From: Streptomyces sp. NBC_01283
GTDB taxonomy: Bacteria; Actinomycetota; Actinomycetes; Streptomycetales; Streptomycetaceae
Assembly (NCBI RefSeq): GCF_041435335.1
Contig: NZ_CP108430.1
Coordinates: forward strand, 8,218,001-8,282,000
Reading direction: 5' to 3'
DNA length: 64,000 nt
The notes beneath the pieces are model-generated. The model made no database searches, was not told where the DNA came from, and saw only the letters and a program-made list of their open reading frames with translations. Below are positions 53,913 through 63,216 of the stretch, piece after piece (within the stretch, counting starts at the first letter, position 1; every line of letters starts with the position of its first letter). Position numbers and translations under genes: made by a program.

Positions 53913-56297
53913 ATGACTCCCGGGATCTCGCGAAGAACCACGATGAAGTCCGCCGTAGGCGGAGCGGCCGTCCTGGCATCGGGTGGAGGCGTGCTCGCCG
54001 GCACCGCGTCCGCAGTCGACGGAGGGGATGGCGGAGGACATAAGCGACGTGACACCTCCGATGAATCGCTGCTCTGGTATGCGAAGCCCGCCGCGGACTG
54101 GGAGCGCGAGGCCCTCCCCATCGGCAATGGGGCCCTCGGCGCCATGATCTTCGGCACCCTCGCCTCGGAGCGGCTCCAGTTCAACGAGAAGACCCTGTGG
54201 ACCGGCGGCCCCGGCTCCCGCGAGGGCTACGACTTCGGCAACTGGCGCGAGCCCCGCCCCGACGCCCTCGACGCGGTGCGCAAGGAGCTGGACGAGAAGG
54301 GCGCCCTCACCCCCGACGCGGTCGCGGCCGGCCTCGGCCAGTCCCGCCGCGGCTACGGCGCCCACCAGACCTTCGGCGATCTGCACCTCGACATCCCGGG
54401 CGCCCCGGCCGCGCCCGACGCCACGTACCGCCGTGCCCTCGATCTCCGCACGGGCCTCGCGACCGTGACGTACACCCACCAAAAGGTGCGCCACGAGCGG
54501 GAGTTCTTCGCCTCCCACCCCGACGGCGTGCTCGTCGGGCGGCTCGGCGCCGACCGCCCCGCGAGTGTCACCTGCACCGTGCGCCACACCTCACCCCGCG
54601 CCGACTTCACCGTGAAGGCCGACGGCGACCGGATCGCCGTACGCGGTGAACTCGCCGACAACGGCCTCACGTTCGAGGCCCAGCTGCGCGTGGCCCACCA
54701 AGGCGGCACGCGCACGGCGAACGCGGACGGCAGCATCACCGTCACCGGAGCCGACCACGTCTGGTTCGCGCTCGCCGCGGGAACCGACTACGCCGACACC
54801 TACCCCGACTACCGCGGCGACGACCCGCACGCACGCGTCACCCGCACCGTCGACCAGGCCGTCGCCCGCGGACACGCCGCGCTGCGCGCACGCCATCTGC
54901 GCGACCACGGCGACCTGTTCGAGCGCGTCGCCCTCGACCTCGGCCAGACCACCCCGGCCGACGTCCCCACCGACGAGCTGCTCAAGGGATACGGGGCAGG
55001 GGCGAGCCCGGCCGACCGCGCCCTCGAAGCCCTCTTCTTCCAGTACGGGCGCTACCTCCTCATCGCCTCGTCCCGGCCCGGCTCGCTGCCCGCGAACCTC
55101 CAGGGAGTGTGGAACAACAGCACGACCCCGCCCTGGTCGGCCGACTACCACACCAACATCAACCTCCAGATGAACTACTGGCTCGCCGAGGCCGCCAACC
55201 TCGCCGAGACCACCGCCCCCTACGACCGCTTCGTCGAGGCACTGCGCGCGCCGGGGCGGCGTACGGCGAAGGAGATGTTCGGCTCACGGGGCTGGGTCGT
55301 GCACAACGAGACCAACCCCTACGGCTTCACCGGTGTCCACGACTGGTCCACTGCCTTCTGGTTCCCCGAGGCCGCCGCGTGGCTCACCGCGCAGCTCTAC
55401 GAGCACTACCGCTTCGGCGGCTCCACGGAGTACCTCCGCACCACCGCCTATCCCGCGATGAAGGAGGCCGCCGAGTTCTGGCTCGACAACCTCCGCACCG
55501 ACCCTCGCGACGGCACCCTCGTCGTCACCCCCAGCTACTCGCCCGAGCACGGCGACTTCACCGCGGGCGACTCCATGGCCCAGCAGATCGTCCACGACCT
55601 GCTCACCAACACCCTGGAAGCCGCCCGCGTGCTCGGTGACTCGGCGGCCTTCCGCGCCGAGCTGGAGAAGACCCTCGGCAAGCTCGACCCGGGCCTGCGC
55701 GTCGGCTCCTGGGGACAGCTCCAGGAGTGGAAGGCCGACCTGGACTCCAGGACCGACGACCACCGGCACGTCTCCCACCTCTACGCCCTGCACCCCGGAC
55801 GCCAGATCCGGCCGGGCAGCGAGTGGGCCGACGCGGCGAAGGTCTCCCTCACCGCGCGCGGCGACGGCGGCACGGGCTGGTCCAAGGCGTGGAAGGTCAA
55901 CTTCTGGGCACGCCTGCGAGACGGCGACCACGCGCACAAGATGCTCGGCGAGCAGCTCAAGTCCTCGACGCTGCCGAACCTCTGGGACACCCACCCGCCG
56001 TTCCAGATCGACGGCAACTTCGGCGCGACGTCGGGCATCGTGGAGATGCTCCTGCAGAGCCAGTTCGACGTCATCGAGGTACTGCCCGCACTGCCCGCGA
56101 GCTGGCCCGAGGGCTCGGTGCGCGGCCTGCGCGCACGCGGCGGCGCCCGCCTCGACGTCGAGTGGTCGGGCGGACGGGCCACGCGCATCGTGCTCACCGC
56201 CACGCGCACCCGCGAACTCACCGTGCGCAGCAGCCTGTTGAAGGGCGGCGAGAAGACCTTCAAGGCGCGGGCAGGACAGCGGTACGTCTTCGACTGA
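53913..56297 (+). CDS. GH95 alpha-L-fucosidase, exported by Tat
   Basis: Glycoside hydrolase family 95 enzyme of 794 residues, acting outside the cell on fucosylated or related galactosyl glycans. The Tat motif SRRTTMK (6-12) precedes a hydrophobic region ending near TASA. 'LLWYAKPAADWEREALPIGNG' opens the N-terminal beta domain. The catalytic barrel holds 'LQGVWNNSTTPPWSADYHTN' and 'NINLQMNYWLAEAAN' with the Asn pair, 'TPSYSPEHG' with the probable acid Glu, and 'FQIDGNFGATSGIVEMLLQS' with Asp. It ends at a strong hairpin shared with the convergent amidase gene. Confidence 0.93.
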   Translation: MTPGISRRTTMKSAVGGAAVLASGGGVLAGTASAVDGGDGGGHKRRDTSDESLLWYAKPAADWEREALPIGNGALGAMIFGTLASERLQFNEKTLWTGGPGSREGYDFGNWREPRPDALDAVRKELDEKGALTPDAVAAGLGQSRRGYGAHQTFGDLHLDIPGAPAAPDATYRRALDLRTGLATVTYTHQKVRHEREFFASHPDGVLVGRLGADRPASVTCTVRHTSPRADFTVKADGDRIAVRGELADNGLTFEAQLRVAHQGGTRTANADGSITVTGADHVWFALAAGTDYADTYPDYRGDDPHARVTRTVDQAVARGHAALRARHLRDHGDLFERVALDLGQTTPADVPTDELLKGYGAGASPADRALEALFFQYGRYLLIASSRPGSLPANLQGVWNNSTTPPWSADYHTNINLQMNYWLAEAANLAETTAPYDRFVEALRAPGRRTAKEMFGSRGWVVHNETNPYGFTGVHDWSTAFWFPEAAAWLTAQLYEHYRFGGSTEYLRTTAYPAMKEAAEFWLDNLRTDPRDGTLVVTPSYSPEHGDFTAGDSMAQQIVHDLLTNTLEAARVLGDSAAFRAELEKTLGKLDPGLRVGSWGQLQEWKADLDSRTDDHRHVSHLYALHPGRQIRPGSEWADAAKVSLTARGDGGTGWSKAWKVNFWARLRDGDHAHKMLGEQLKSSTLPNLWDTHPPFQIDGNFGATSGIVEMLLQSQFDVIEVLPALPASWPEGSVRGLRARGGARLDVEWSGGRATRIVLTATRTRELTVRSSLLKGGEKTFKARAGQRYVFD

Positions 56298-56313
56298 GCC
56301 GACGCCCTCCTAC

Positions 56314-56353
56314 GTCGGGGCCGGGCCCGCCCTCACGCGGACCCGGCCCCGAC
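56314..56353. terminator. Bidirectional terminator between GH95 and amidase genes
   Basis: A 17 bp stem with a single mismatch (GTCGGGGCCGGGCCCGC pairs with GCGGACCCGGCCCCGAC) and a 6 nt loop, between convergent genes. Confidence 0.8.
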
Positions 56354-56367
56354 CGACCTCGACTGCT

Positions 56368-58377
56368 CTAGGAACCCGAGCGCGCCACCTGCACGTCGGC
56401 CGCCCGTACGTACGCCACGCGGTGCCCGAACTGGACCTCGTAGTACACGTCCTTGCCGCGCACCACCTTGTGCGGTGCCGTGTCGAACGTCGGCGCGTAG
56501 AAGTACTCGCCCGGCACCTTGTCGCCGACCGCGTACTTCTGCCCCGCGAGCAGCTTGTACGGCAGCGGCGTGACCGCCTGCACCGGGACGCCCGCCGGGT
56601 ACGCCTCCTTCTCCGGGTAGGCGCGTCCGTACACCGGGACCTCCGTGGCGTCGCCCTTCGGCGTCACCACGAGCCCCTTCGCGTCGACGGCGGTCGGCTG
56701 CTCCTTCGGGTTCTTGAACCAGGCCTTCTGGCCCAGGTACCAGACGGCGGTCCAGTCGCCCTGCCGGTCGGCGACCGCGTACTGCTGGCCGGTGGACAGG
56801 CGCGCGCCGGTGTCGTTCACGCCGGTCGTCGAGTCGCCGCCGCCGGGGCGCAGCCCGATGTCCTTGATGAGCGGCGCGTCGTCACGCGGCTCGGTGTGGA
56901 CGCGTACGGCCGCGGAACCGTGCGACGGGCACGTGTCGCCCGCCTTGACGCAACCCGTGTACACCGGCCGGTTCTTGGCGTAGTCGGGCGCCACCGTCAC
57001 CAGACCGCCGCTCGGACCCGCCGTGCGCTTGAACGGCTTGCCCATCAGCGTGAAGTAGTGCTGCCAGTCCCAGTACGGGCCGGGGTCGGTGTGCATGCCC
57101 GCGATCGTCGAGGGCAGCGTGCCCGGGACGTTGTCGTGGCCGATGATGTGCTGGCGGTCCAGCGGGATGCCGTACTTCTTGGCCAGGTACTTCACCAGAC
57201 GCGCCGACGAGCGGTACATCGCCTCCGTGTACCAGGTGTCCGGCGCCGTCAGGAAGCCCTCGTGCTCCAGGCCGATCGACTTGGAGTTCACGTACCAGTT
57301 GCCCGCGTGCCAGGCGACGTCCTTGGCCTTCACGTGCTGGGCGATGTGCCCGTCGGTGGAGCGCAGGGTGTACTGCCAGGAGACGTACGTCGGGTCCTGC
57401 ACCAGGTTCAGGACGCCTTCCCAGCGGCCCTCGGTGTCATGGATGACGATCGTGTCGATGCTCTGGCTCTTGGGCCGGTTCCCCAGGTCGTGGTTGCCGT
57501 AGTCGTCGTTGCCGTTCGGGTCCTTGAACTCCTCGTACGGCGCCGGGATCCACTCGCACGACACGGTCGAGGGGCACTCCGTCTCGCCCTTCGGCGCCTT
57601 ACGCAGCCCCATGCCCCGCACCTGCGCGGCATCCGGTTTCAGTCCGCCGACCGCCGGGAGCGTCACGTGCTGCCCGGAGTCCGTGGTGCGCTCCTGCCCG
57701 TCGTGGATGACGGCGAAGACGTCATTGGCGTACGTCGCCGCGGTGGCCTGGTCGTCGGCTCCGGAGAAGCGGGCGATCGCGCCGTACCAGTCGGCAGGGT
57801 CGTCGCTCAGCGGCTTGCCGAGCTTCTTCTGCGCGGCGGCGAGCAGAGCCGCGCCGCCGCGTACGTTCGCGGCCGGGTCCGTGCGCAGCCGCTCGGCGGA
57901 CTGCCCGCTGAGCTCGGCGGCGCGGGGCAACGTCTTGAGCCGGGCAGGCAGTTGGGAGTTCTCGGGCACCTTGGCCGTGAACTCCTTCGGCTTGAGGACG
58001 CCCCGCGAGTCGTCGCCGCGCGGATCCTCCGCGCCCTCGCTGTGGTGCGGGGCGCCGGCGACGGCGGTGCGCGCGTCGGTGAGGTGCATCGGGCCGTACC
58101 CGCCGGTCACGCTCGGCGCGCCGCCGTGCGCGTCCCAGCGGGACTGCAGATAGGACACTCCGAGCAGCACGCTCTGCGGTACGCGGTATTCGGCGGCCGC
58201 GGCGGCGAAGGCGCCCTGCAGCGAGTCCGACGACGCCCGGGCGGGAGCACCCTGCGACGAGGCGGACGGGGCGGCACCGAGCAGCGGAAGCAGCAGACCG
58301 GCGGAGACAAGTGCGCCCGCGGTCCTGACGGCGCGTCTGTGCGCGGCAGGGGTGCGGGCGGTGGCGGATCCTCGCAA
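56368..58377 (-). CDS. Secreted N-acetylmuramoyl-L-alanine amidase with degenerate SLT-like domain
   Basis: Extracellular peptidoglycan hydrolase of 669 residues. A signal peptide (about 1-42) is followed by an SLT-like segment (60-215) in which the catalytic Glu position is Gln78 ('GVSYLQSRWDAHGG'), so it probably binds glycan without cutting. The amidase_2/PGRP domain (about 300-445) has the zinc ligands His313 ('VIHDTEG'), His429 and Asp431 ('MHTDPG') and should be active. The C-terminal part (460-669) resembles SH3-like wall-binding repeats ('VRVHTEPRDDAPLI', 'QQYAVADRQGDWTAVWYLGQKAWF'). Expressed from its own promoter, divergent from unrelated DNA. Confidence 0.92.
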   Translation of the reverse strand: MRGSATARTPAAHRRAVRTAGALVSAGLLLPLLGAAPSASSQGAPARASSDSLQGAFAAAAAEYRVPQSVLLGVSYLQSRWDAHGGAPSVTGGYGPMHLTDARTAVAGAPHHSEGAEDPRGDDSRGVLKPKEFTAKVPENSQLPARLKTLPRAAELSGQSAERLRTDPAANVRGGAALLAAAQKKLGKPLSDDPADWYGAIARFSGADDQATAATYANDVFAVIHDGQERTTDSGQHVTLPAVGGLKPDAAQVRGMGLRKAPKGETECPSTVSCEWIPAPYEEFKDPNGNDDYGNHDLGNRPKSQSIDTIVIHDTEGRWEGVLNLVQDPTYVSWQYTLRSTDGHIAQHVKAKDVAWHAGNWYVNSKSIGLEHEGFLTAPDTWYTEAMYRSSARLVKYLAKKYGIPLDRQHIIGHDNVPGTLPSTIAGMHTDPGPYWDWQHYFTLMGKPFKRTAGPSGGLVTVAPDYAKNRPVYTGCVKAGDTCPSHGSAAVRVHTEPRDDAPLIKDIGLRPGGGDSTTGVNDTGARLSTGQQYAVADRQGDWTAVWYLGQKAWFKNPKEQPTAVDAKGLVVTPKGDATEVPVYGRAYPEKEAYPAGVPVQAVTPLPYKLLAGQKYAVGDKVPGEYFYAPTFDTAPHKVVRGKDVYYEVQFGHRVAYVRAADVQVARSGS

Positions 58378-58672
58378 TGCAGCCTCCTGGGACGGTGAAG
58401 CGTGATGGGGCGTGCGGGGCCGGGCGTGCGTCAGTGGTACCGGCTCTCCGACGATCCGTCAATCATGCCCAGGGGACGGGATTTCCCATGTCAGCACCGG
58501 TCCCGGCGGGTTTCGCCGCAGGAGGCCGCACGGCCTGCGGTGCGTCAGTGGATTGGACCAATGAGCAGCACGAACACCGCGGCCACCGCCGCGGGCCGGT
58601 GGGCGGACCACTCCGGCCGTCAGAGGTCCGGTCCACCTGTTCGGGGGATGGGCGCGGTGGTGCGAGCGGTGC
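58378..58672. other. Intergenic region upstream of the amidase
   Basis: About 295 bp. The only clear element is the perfect palindrome ATTGGACCAAT (58552-58562), about 175 bp before the amidase start. It overlaps a poor dre-like sequence. No gene is supported here. Confidence 0.4.
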
Positions 58673-59509
58673 TCAGACGAACCGGTGCACGAAGGCCAGG
58701 GCCGTGTCGGCCACCTCCTGCCAGCGGCTGTCGATCGTCAGGGCGTGATCCCGGCCCGCCATTTCCGTGATCTCGGTGACGCCGGAGTTCTCCCGCTGCT
58801 TCTTGTACGCGCCGTTGGCGAGCACCCAGGGCACGGCGTTGTCCTTCTCGCCGGAGATGATCAGCAGGGGGCCGCGCCGGGGATTGCGGCAGTCGACGTT
58901 CATCTCCGACCGGGGGTTGAGGTTGGCTGTGGCCGCCTGGAAGAGGGGTGCGCAGGGGGCCGGAACGGCGTACTTCTCGTAGAGTTCCCTGGCCTCTCGC
59001 TCGCTGACGGCATTGGCGTAGGCATAGCGGAACTGCGCGAAGGTCAGCGGCAGCGCGCGCTTCCGGTTGGCCGGGTTGGAGATCACCGGGCGCAGCGTGC
59101 GTACGGTCGACACCGGCACCGCCAGAATGCCGCGGAACGGCACGGGGTCGATCGCCACCGAGACGGCGGAAAGACCGCGCCCGGCGAGGATCTGCGTGAG
59201 CAGCCCCCCGACGGAATGCCCGACGATGGCCGGTTTGCGCTCCAGCCCGTCGATCAGCCCCGCCAGGTGATCGGCGATCCGCCCGACGGTCTTGCCCGCG
59301 AGGGCGTCAGGGCGCTGCCTGGCCTCGGTGACCGTGTCCGCGTCGTCGGGCCAGGACAGGGCGACGGGCACGTACCCGGCGGCCTCGAAGTGGTCCATCC
59401 AGAGGTCCCAGCTGCTGGGCAGCATCCACAGACCGTGCACGAACACGACCGGAACGCGCTCGGGGGCGGCGTTGGCGCGGTCGATCTGCTGTGTGTCATT
59501 GAGGGACAT
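58673..59509 (-). CDS. Alpha/beta hydrolase
   Basis: Cytosolic hydrolase of 278 residues. 'VVFVHGLWMLPSSWDLWMDHF' gives the oxyanion loop HGLW, 'IVGHSVGGLLTQ' the nucleophile Ser, and 'ISGEKDNAVPW' and 'AGRDHALTID' the acid and His. Similar proteins are annotated as esterases or haloperoxidase-like hydrolases; substrate unknown. The start at 59509 gives a usual N-terminus. Confidence 0.87.
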   Translation of the reverse strand: MSLNDTQQIDRANAAPERVPVVFVHGLWMLPSSWDLWMDHFEAAGYVPVALSWPDDADTVTEARQRPDALAGKTVGRIADHLAGLIDGLERKPAIVGHSVGGLLTQILAGRGLSAVSVAIDPVPFRGILAVPVSTVRTLRPVISNPANRKRALPLTFAQFRYAYANAVSEREARELYEKYAVPAPCAPLFQAATANLNPRSEMNVDCRNPRRGPLLIISGEKDNAVPWVLANGAYKKQRENSGVTEITEMAGRDHALTIDSRWQEVADTALAFVHRFV

Positions 59510-59645
59510 AGCCTGAAGTTACGGTCGCAAGTGCCCTGCGGTACAGGGCAGTTCGCGCTATGGCCGGTGTTGCACGGTGCTTGTCCGGTCTCCGTGGACC
59601 GGGGGTGCGGGCGGGGGGCGTGCGTGCCGAGGGGCCGGCGGTGCT

Positions 59646-59996
59646 TCAGCGGACCGCGCCCGCCAGAACCCGGTCCACCTGGCGCGGCGACAGTGCGTGT
59701 TCCAGCAGGGCGACCCAGCAGTGCGAGGCGCCCAGGTCGACTCCTGCGACCGAGTGTTCGCGGGTGCGCAGGCGAAGGCGCCGTGGGGGTCGCCCGTCCG
59801 TCGAGCCGCCGTCCGGCTCCTCGGTGAGGAAGCCGTGCGCGATGAGCGCGTCCACTCGCTGCGACTCCGTCGAGCGCGCAAGCCCCGTCACACGGGCGAT
59901 GTCGGCGCGGGTCTCCGCCGCTCCCGTACGGAGCAGGGCAAGGACTTCGCCGGGTGAGGCCGGTACGGAAACGGGGTGATCCGGCGCTCCAGACAT
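59646..59996 (-). pseudogene. Truncated ROK-family regulator
   Basis: Open frame of 116 residues. The first 65 form a MarR-like winged HTH typical of ROK repressors ('ADIARVTGLARSTESQRVDALIAHGFL'). Then 'HSVAGVDLGASHCWVALLEHAL' begins the ROK sugar-kinase domain, which stops after about 30 residues; full proteins have about 390-400. No continuation is found in the remaining 130 bp before the hydrolase gene. It is most likely a remnant, though the isolated HTH could still bind DNA. Confidence 0.65.
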
Positions 59997-60210
59997 GGCA
60001 GCAATGCAAGGGACGAGTTTGGCTGCTCACAAGGCTGATGCTGTTCGGTGATCAACCTAAGGCACCATTCAACTCCCATGTGCAGGAGGCTGCTTGGGAC
60101 CGCGACAGACCAAAGCTGCCTCATCGCATTGCTCTGTACTCCTATGACGTAGACGCGGTGCAGTTCACCACGTCATAGTCACCCGGAAGTAGCCGGGGGC
60201 ATAGACAAGG
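59997..60210. other. Lower-GC non-coding segment
   Basis: About 210 bp that are clearly richer in A and T than their surroundings and lack a credible gene. It includes the hairpin at 60143-60177. It may be a remnant of acquired DNA next to the truncated ROK gene. Confidence 0.45.
60143..60177. repeat. Inverted repeat TATGACGT / ACGTCATA
   Basis: Perfect 8 bp arms 19 bp apart, with an inner GGTG/CACC pair, inside the lower-GC segment. Could be a regulatory hairpin or the trace of an element end. Confidence 0.45.
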
Positions 60211-60243
60211 CCGCAGTGCGCCGCTGTCCAAGACGCACTGCGG
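60211..60243 (-). terminator. Terminator of the APH-like gene
   Basis: Perfect 10 bp stem (CCGCAGTGCG / CGCACTGCGG) with a 13 nt loop, 14 bp past the stop of the minus-strand gene. Confidence 0.7.
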
Positions 60244-60256
60244 ACCTCGTCCCCCG

Positions 60257-61396
60257 TCAGCGGGTGCCGACCGCCGCTCGCACGGCCCTGCGGGCCAGCT
60301 GGCAGTCGTCGTGCAGCCGCCTCAGCAGCAGCCGCTGTTCCTCACCGGACGGCGCGGCGCCCGAGTGGGCCGGTCCCGGTGCCGCCGGTGCCGCATCGTG
60401 CATCGACCGCTGCACGGCCATCTCGTACGTACGGATCTCGCGGGTCAGCACCAGCATCAGGTTCACCAGGAACGCGTCACGCGCGGCCGGCCCCTGCTCC
60501 TGCGCCAGCTGACTGATCTCGCGCCGCGCGACCGGTGCGTCACCGAGCACCGACCACAGCGTCGCCAGGTCGTAGCCGGGGAGATACCAGCCGGCGTGCT
60601 CCCAGTCCACGAACACCGGGCCCGCGGGGGACAGCAGGATGTTCGACAGCAGGGCGTCACCGTGGCAGAACTGCCACGTGCCGTGCTGCCCGGCCGAGTG
60701 CGCGATGCCGTGCAGCAGCTTCTGCAGGTCGCCCATGTCGCGGTCGGTGAGTAGCCCCAGCTCATGGAAGCGGTTGATCCGCTTGCCGTAGTCCATGGGC
60801 CTGCCGAACAGTTCCTGCGGTGGACGCCACCGGTTGAGGTGGCGGATGGCGTTGAGCGCCAGTCGCACGTCCGCTCGCGGCGGCGGCTCCACGGGGTGGC
60901 GGGACAGCGCGGCGACGCGTCCCTGCATCCGCTCGATCACCAGCGTGCAGTCCTCGGGGTCCGCGGCGATGAGCCGCGGGGCCCGGACCGGAGGGCGGTG
61001 CCGTACGAACGAGCGGTATGCCGCTATCTCGTGCCGGATCCGCTCGGCCCACACGGGCGAGTGGTCCAGTAAACATTTGGCGATCGCGGTGCTGCGCCCT
61101 GTCGTTCCCACCAGCAGTACGGTGCGTCCGCTGCGGCGGAGCACCTGTACCGGATTGAACTCCGGACAGATGCGGTGCACCGAGGCGATCGCGGTGCGCA
61201 GTTGCGCCCCCTGGGGGCCTGACAAGTCGAGTCTCCCGCTGAGCGGTTGCGTGCCGGGCCCCGGAACGCGTCGCGTTCGGCCGGCGCCGAGCGACCCGGC
61301 CGCGGGGCGCGCGGGCTCCAGATACGGGCCGCTGCCGGGCTGGCGGCTGTGCAGTGGCCGGGGCGGGGCGGACACGGAGGACGATGCTGTGTACAT
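60257..61396 (-). CDS. Aminoglycoside-phosphotransferase (APH) family protein
   Basis: Small-molecule kinase-fold protein of 379 residues. Probable ATP Lys in '[10 protein letters not shown]' (107), Brenner loop '[13 protein letters not shown]' (His245, Asp247, Asn252) and metal Asp in '[10 protein letters not shown]' (264). The first 65 residues are Pro/Gly/Arg-rich and probably disordered. Members include choline and homoserine kinases as well as antibiotic kinases; nothing here indicates resistance. It is divergent from the NsdA/NsdB-like regulator, about 235 bp away. The start at 61396 fits the domain position, but its ribosome site is weak. Confidence 0.85.
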   Translation of the reverse strand: MYTASSSVSAPPRPLHSRQPGSGPYLEPARPAAGSLGAGRTRRVPGPGTQPLSGRLDLSGPQGAQLRTAIASVHRICPEFNPVQVLRRSGRTVLLVGTTGRSTAIAKCLLDHSPVWAERIRHEIAAYRSFVRHRPPVRAPRLIAADPEDCTLVIERMQGRVAALSRHPVEPPPRADVRLALNAIRHLNRWRPPQELFGRPMDYGKRINRFHELGLLTDRDMGDLQKLLHGIAHSAGQHGTWQFCHGDALLSNILLSPAGPVFVDWEHAGWYLPGYDLATLWSVLGDAPVARREISQLAQEQGPAARDAFLVNLMLVLTREIRTYEMAVQRSMHDAAPAAPGPAHSGAAPSGEEQRLLLRRLHDDCQLARRAVRAAVGTR

Positions 61397-61550
61397 GGGC
61401 GATACAGATCCCTTCGTGTGCCTGCGAATTGCTGCGCCTCCCGCCCCGGCCCCGCGGGGAGCACCCTGGGGAATGTCCCCCGGCGAGCCGGGTCGGGGTG
61501 GCGCATTCCTACCTGACACCCGGCGTCCCCTGGCACACCATGTGGCGCAC

Positions 61551-61604
61551 CCTGGCGAACCCTGGCGAATAGTCGCCCAGCAACTGACAGAGGGTTACTG
61601 TCAA
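61551..61604. promoter_or_regulatory. Repeats and operator candidate before the NsdA/NsdB-like gene
   Basis: A tandem 10 bp repeat (CCTGGCGAAC, CCTGGCGAAT at 61551-61570) is followed by the inverted repeat TGACAG-N7-CTGTCA (61586-61604), which ends 26 bp before the start codon. A good place for autoregulation. Confidence 0.5.
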
Positions 61605-61630
61605 CTCAGCCGAGAACCTGGGGGCTTGAC

Positions 61631-63130
61631 GTGAACGGACAACCCAACACCCGACTGTCGGACCTTTTCGGCCTGACAGGCTGGTCCAAGGGGGAGCTCG
61701 CGAGACTGGTGAACCGGCAGGCGGCGGCCATGGGCCATCCGCAACTGGCCACCGACACCTCGCGGGTACGGCGTTGGATCGACATGGGGGAAATCCCCCG
61801 CGATCCCGTTCCCCGGGTATTGGCGGCTCTGTTCACCGAGCGTCTCGGCCGTGTCGTGACCATTGAGGATCTTGGTCTGGTCCGGCACGGGCGCGTGGGG
61901 AAACGGCGGGCCGACGGGAGTGTGGAGCACCCCGACGGCGTGCCGTGGGCGCCCGAACGGACAGCCGCGGTCCTCACCGAATTCACGGGAATGGACCTCA
62001 TGCTCAACCGACGCGGCTTGGTGGGCGCGGGTGCCGCGCTCGCCGCCGGCTCCGCACTCAGCAGCGCCATGCACGACTGGCTGCACACCGATCCGGCCCT
62101 CGCTGCCGACGCTCCCCGAACCAACCATCCCCTGCACGCCGACCCCGCTGGGTTCGACCGCTATGAGGCCGCCCCCATCGGGTCGCAGGAGATCGAGGAA
62201 CTGGAGACCTCTGTCGAGGTGTTCCGGGCCTGGGACGCGGCCCGCGGCGGCGGGCTGCAGCGCAAGGCTGTGGTGGGCCAGCTCAACGAAGTGGGCGGCA
62301 TGCTCGCCTACCGACACCCCGACCATCTCCAGCGCCGCCTCTGGGGCGTCGCTGCCAATCTCGCCGTTCTCGCGGGCTGGATGTCGCACGACGTCGGCCT
62401 GGAGCCCACGGCACAGAAGTACTTCGTGATCGCCGCGCACGCGGCCCGCGAGGGCGGCGACCGGCCGCGCGCCGGCGAGGCCCTGTCCCGGGCCGCGCGG
62501 CAGATGGTGCATCTCGGGCGTCCCGACGACGCCCTGGACCTGATGAAGCTCGCCCAGTCGGGCTCGGGCGAGGAGATGCTGCCGCGCACGCAGGCCATGC
62601 TCTACACCATCGAGGCCTGGGCACAGGCGTCTATGGGCAAGGGGCAGGCGATGCGCCGCACCCTCGGCATCGCGGAGGATCTGTTCGTGTCCGACAAGGG
62701 GGACGTGCCCCCGCCGAGCTGGATGCAGATGTTCGACGAGGCGGACATGCACGGCATGCAGGCCCTGGCCTTCCGCACCCTCGCCGATCACGACGCGTCC
62801 GCCGCCAACACCGCCCAGCGCCATGCCAGGGAGGCGATCGACCTGCGGTCCAAGGGCCGCGACCGCTCGCAGATCTTCGATTACATCTCGCTGGCATCGG
62901 CCTGCTTCATCGCCGACGACCCCGAACAGGCCGACCGGTACGCACGGCTGGCGCTGGTGTCGATGGGATCGAACTCATCGCACCGCACCTGGGACCGGCT
63001 GCGCGAGATGTACCGCCTGACCGCTCAGTACTCGGGCTACCCGAAGATCCAGGACCTGCGTGAGGAGATCAAGCTGGCCCTGCCCAAGGCGGCGGCCAAG
63101 ACCGGAGGTGGCAGCCGGGCCCGGGCATAG
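61631..63130 (+). CDS. NsdA/NsdB-like developmental regulator
   Basis: Cytosolic regulator of 499 residues. The N-terminus 'TRLSDLFGLTGWSKGELARLVNRQAAAMGH' and 'TSRVRRWIDMGEIPRDPVPRVLAALFTERL' forms an HTH-like module. The rest is alpha-helical and TPR-like ('RPRAGEALSRAARQMVHLGRPDDALDLMKLAQ'). It matches, from memory, the Streptomyces family that includes NsdA and NsdB, which repress sporulation and antibiotic production. The typical length is about 500. In S. coelicolor nsdA neighbours amtB-glnK-glnD, unlike here, so this may be a paralogue. GTG start after GGGGG. Confidence 0.75.
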   Translation: MNGQPNTRLSDLFGLTGWSKGELARLVNRQAAAMGHPQLATDTSRVRRWIDMGEIPRDPVPRVLAALFTERLGRVVTIEDLGLVRHGRVGKRRADGSVEHPDGVPWAPERTAAVLTEFTGMDLMLNRRGLVGAGAALAAGSALSSAMHDWLHTDPALAADAPRTNHPLHADPAGFDRYEAAPIGSQEIEELETSVEVFRAWDAARGGGLQRKAVVGQLNEVGGMLAYRHPDHLQRRLWGVAANLAVLAGWMSHDVGLEPTAQKYFVIAAHAAREGGDRPRAGEALSRAARQMVHLGRPDDALDLMKLAQSGSGEEMLPRTQAMLYTIEAWAQASMGKGQAMRRTLGIAEDLFVSDKGDVPPPSWMQMFDEADMHGMQALAFRTLADHDASAANTAQRHAREAIDLRSKGRDRSQIFDYISLASACFIADDPEQADRYARLALVSMGSNSSHRTWDRLREMYRLTAQYSGYPKIQDLREEIKLALPKAAAKTGGGSRARA

Positions 63131-63173
63131 GGACCGGCAGAGCGGGGGCACGGGTCAGTCGGATTCATCGGAT

Positions 63174-63216
63174 TCAGGAGCTGATCCGCTTCAGGAGTTG
63201 ATCTCAGGAGTTGATC
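63174..63216. repeat. Three copies of a 13 bp repeat at the 3' end of the phosphatase gene
   Basis: TCAGGAGYTGATC occurs at 63174, 63191 and 63204. The last copy holds the stop codon and final codons of the minus-strand gene; each further copy brings another TGA. Confidence 0.8.

Noticed and set aside
58547-58562. dre box upstream of the amidase
   Set aside because: AGTGGATTGGACCAAT matches the dre consensus at only about 11 of 16 positions; the ATTGG/CCAAT palindrome is the better description.
60257-61396. Antibiotic resistance kinase
   Set aside because: The APH fold is shared by many metabolic kinases and nothing in the context indicates resistance.
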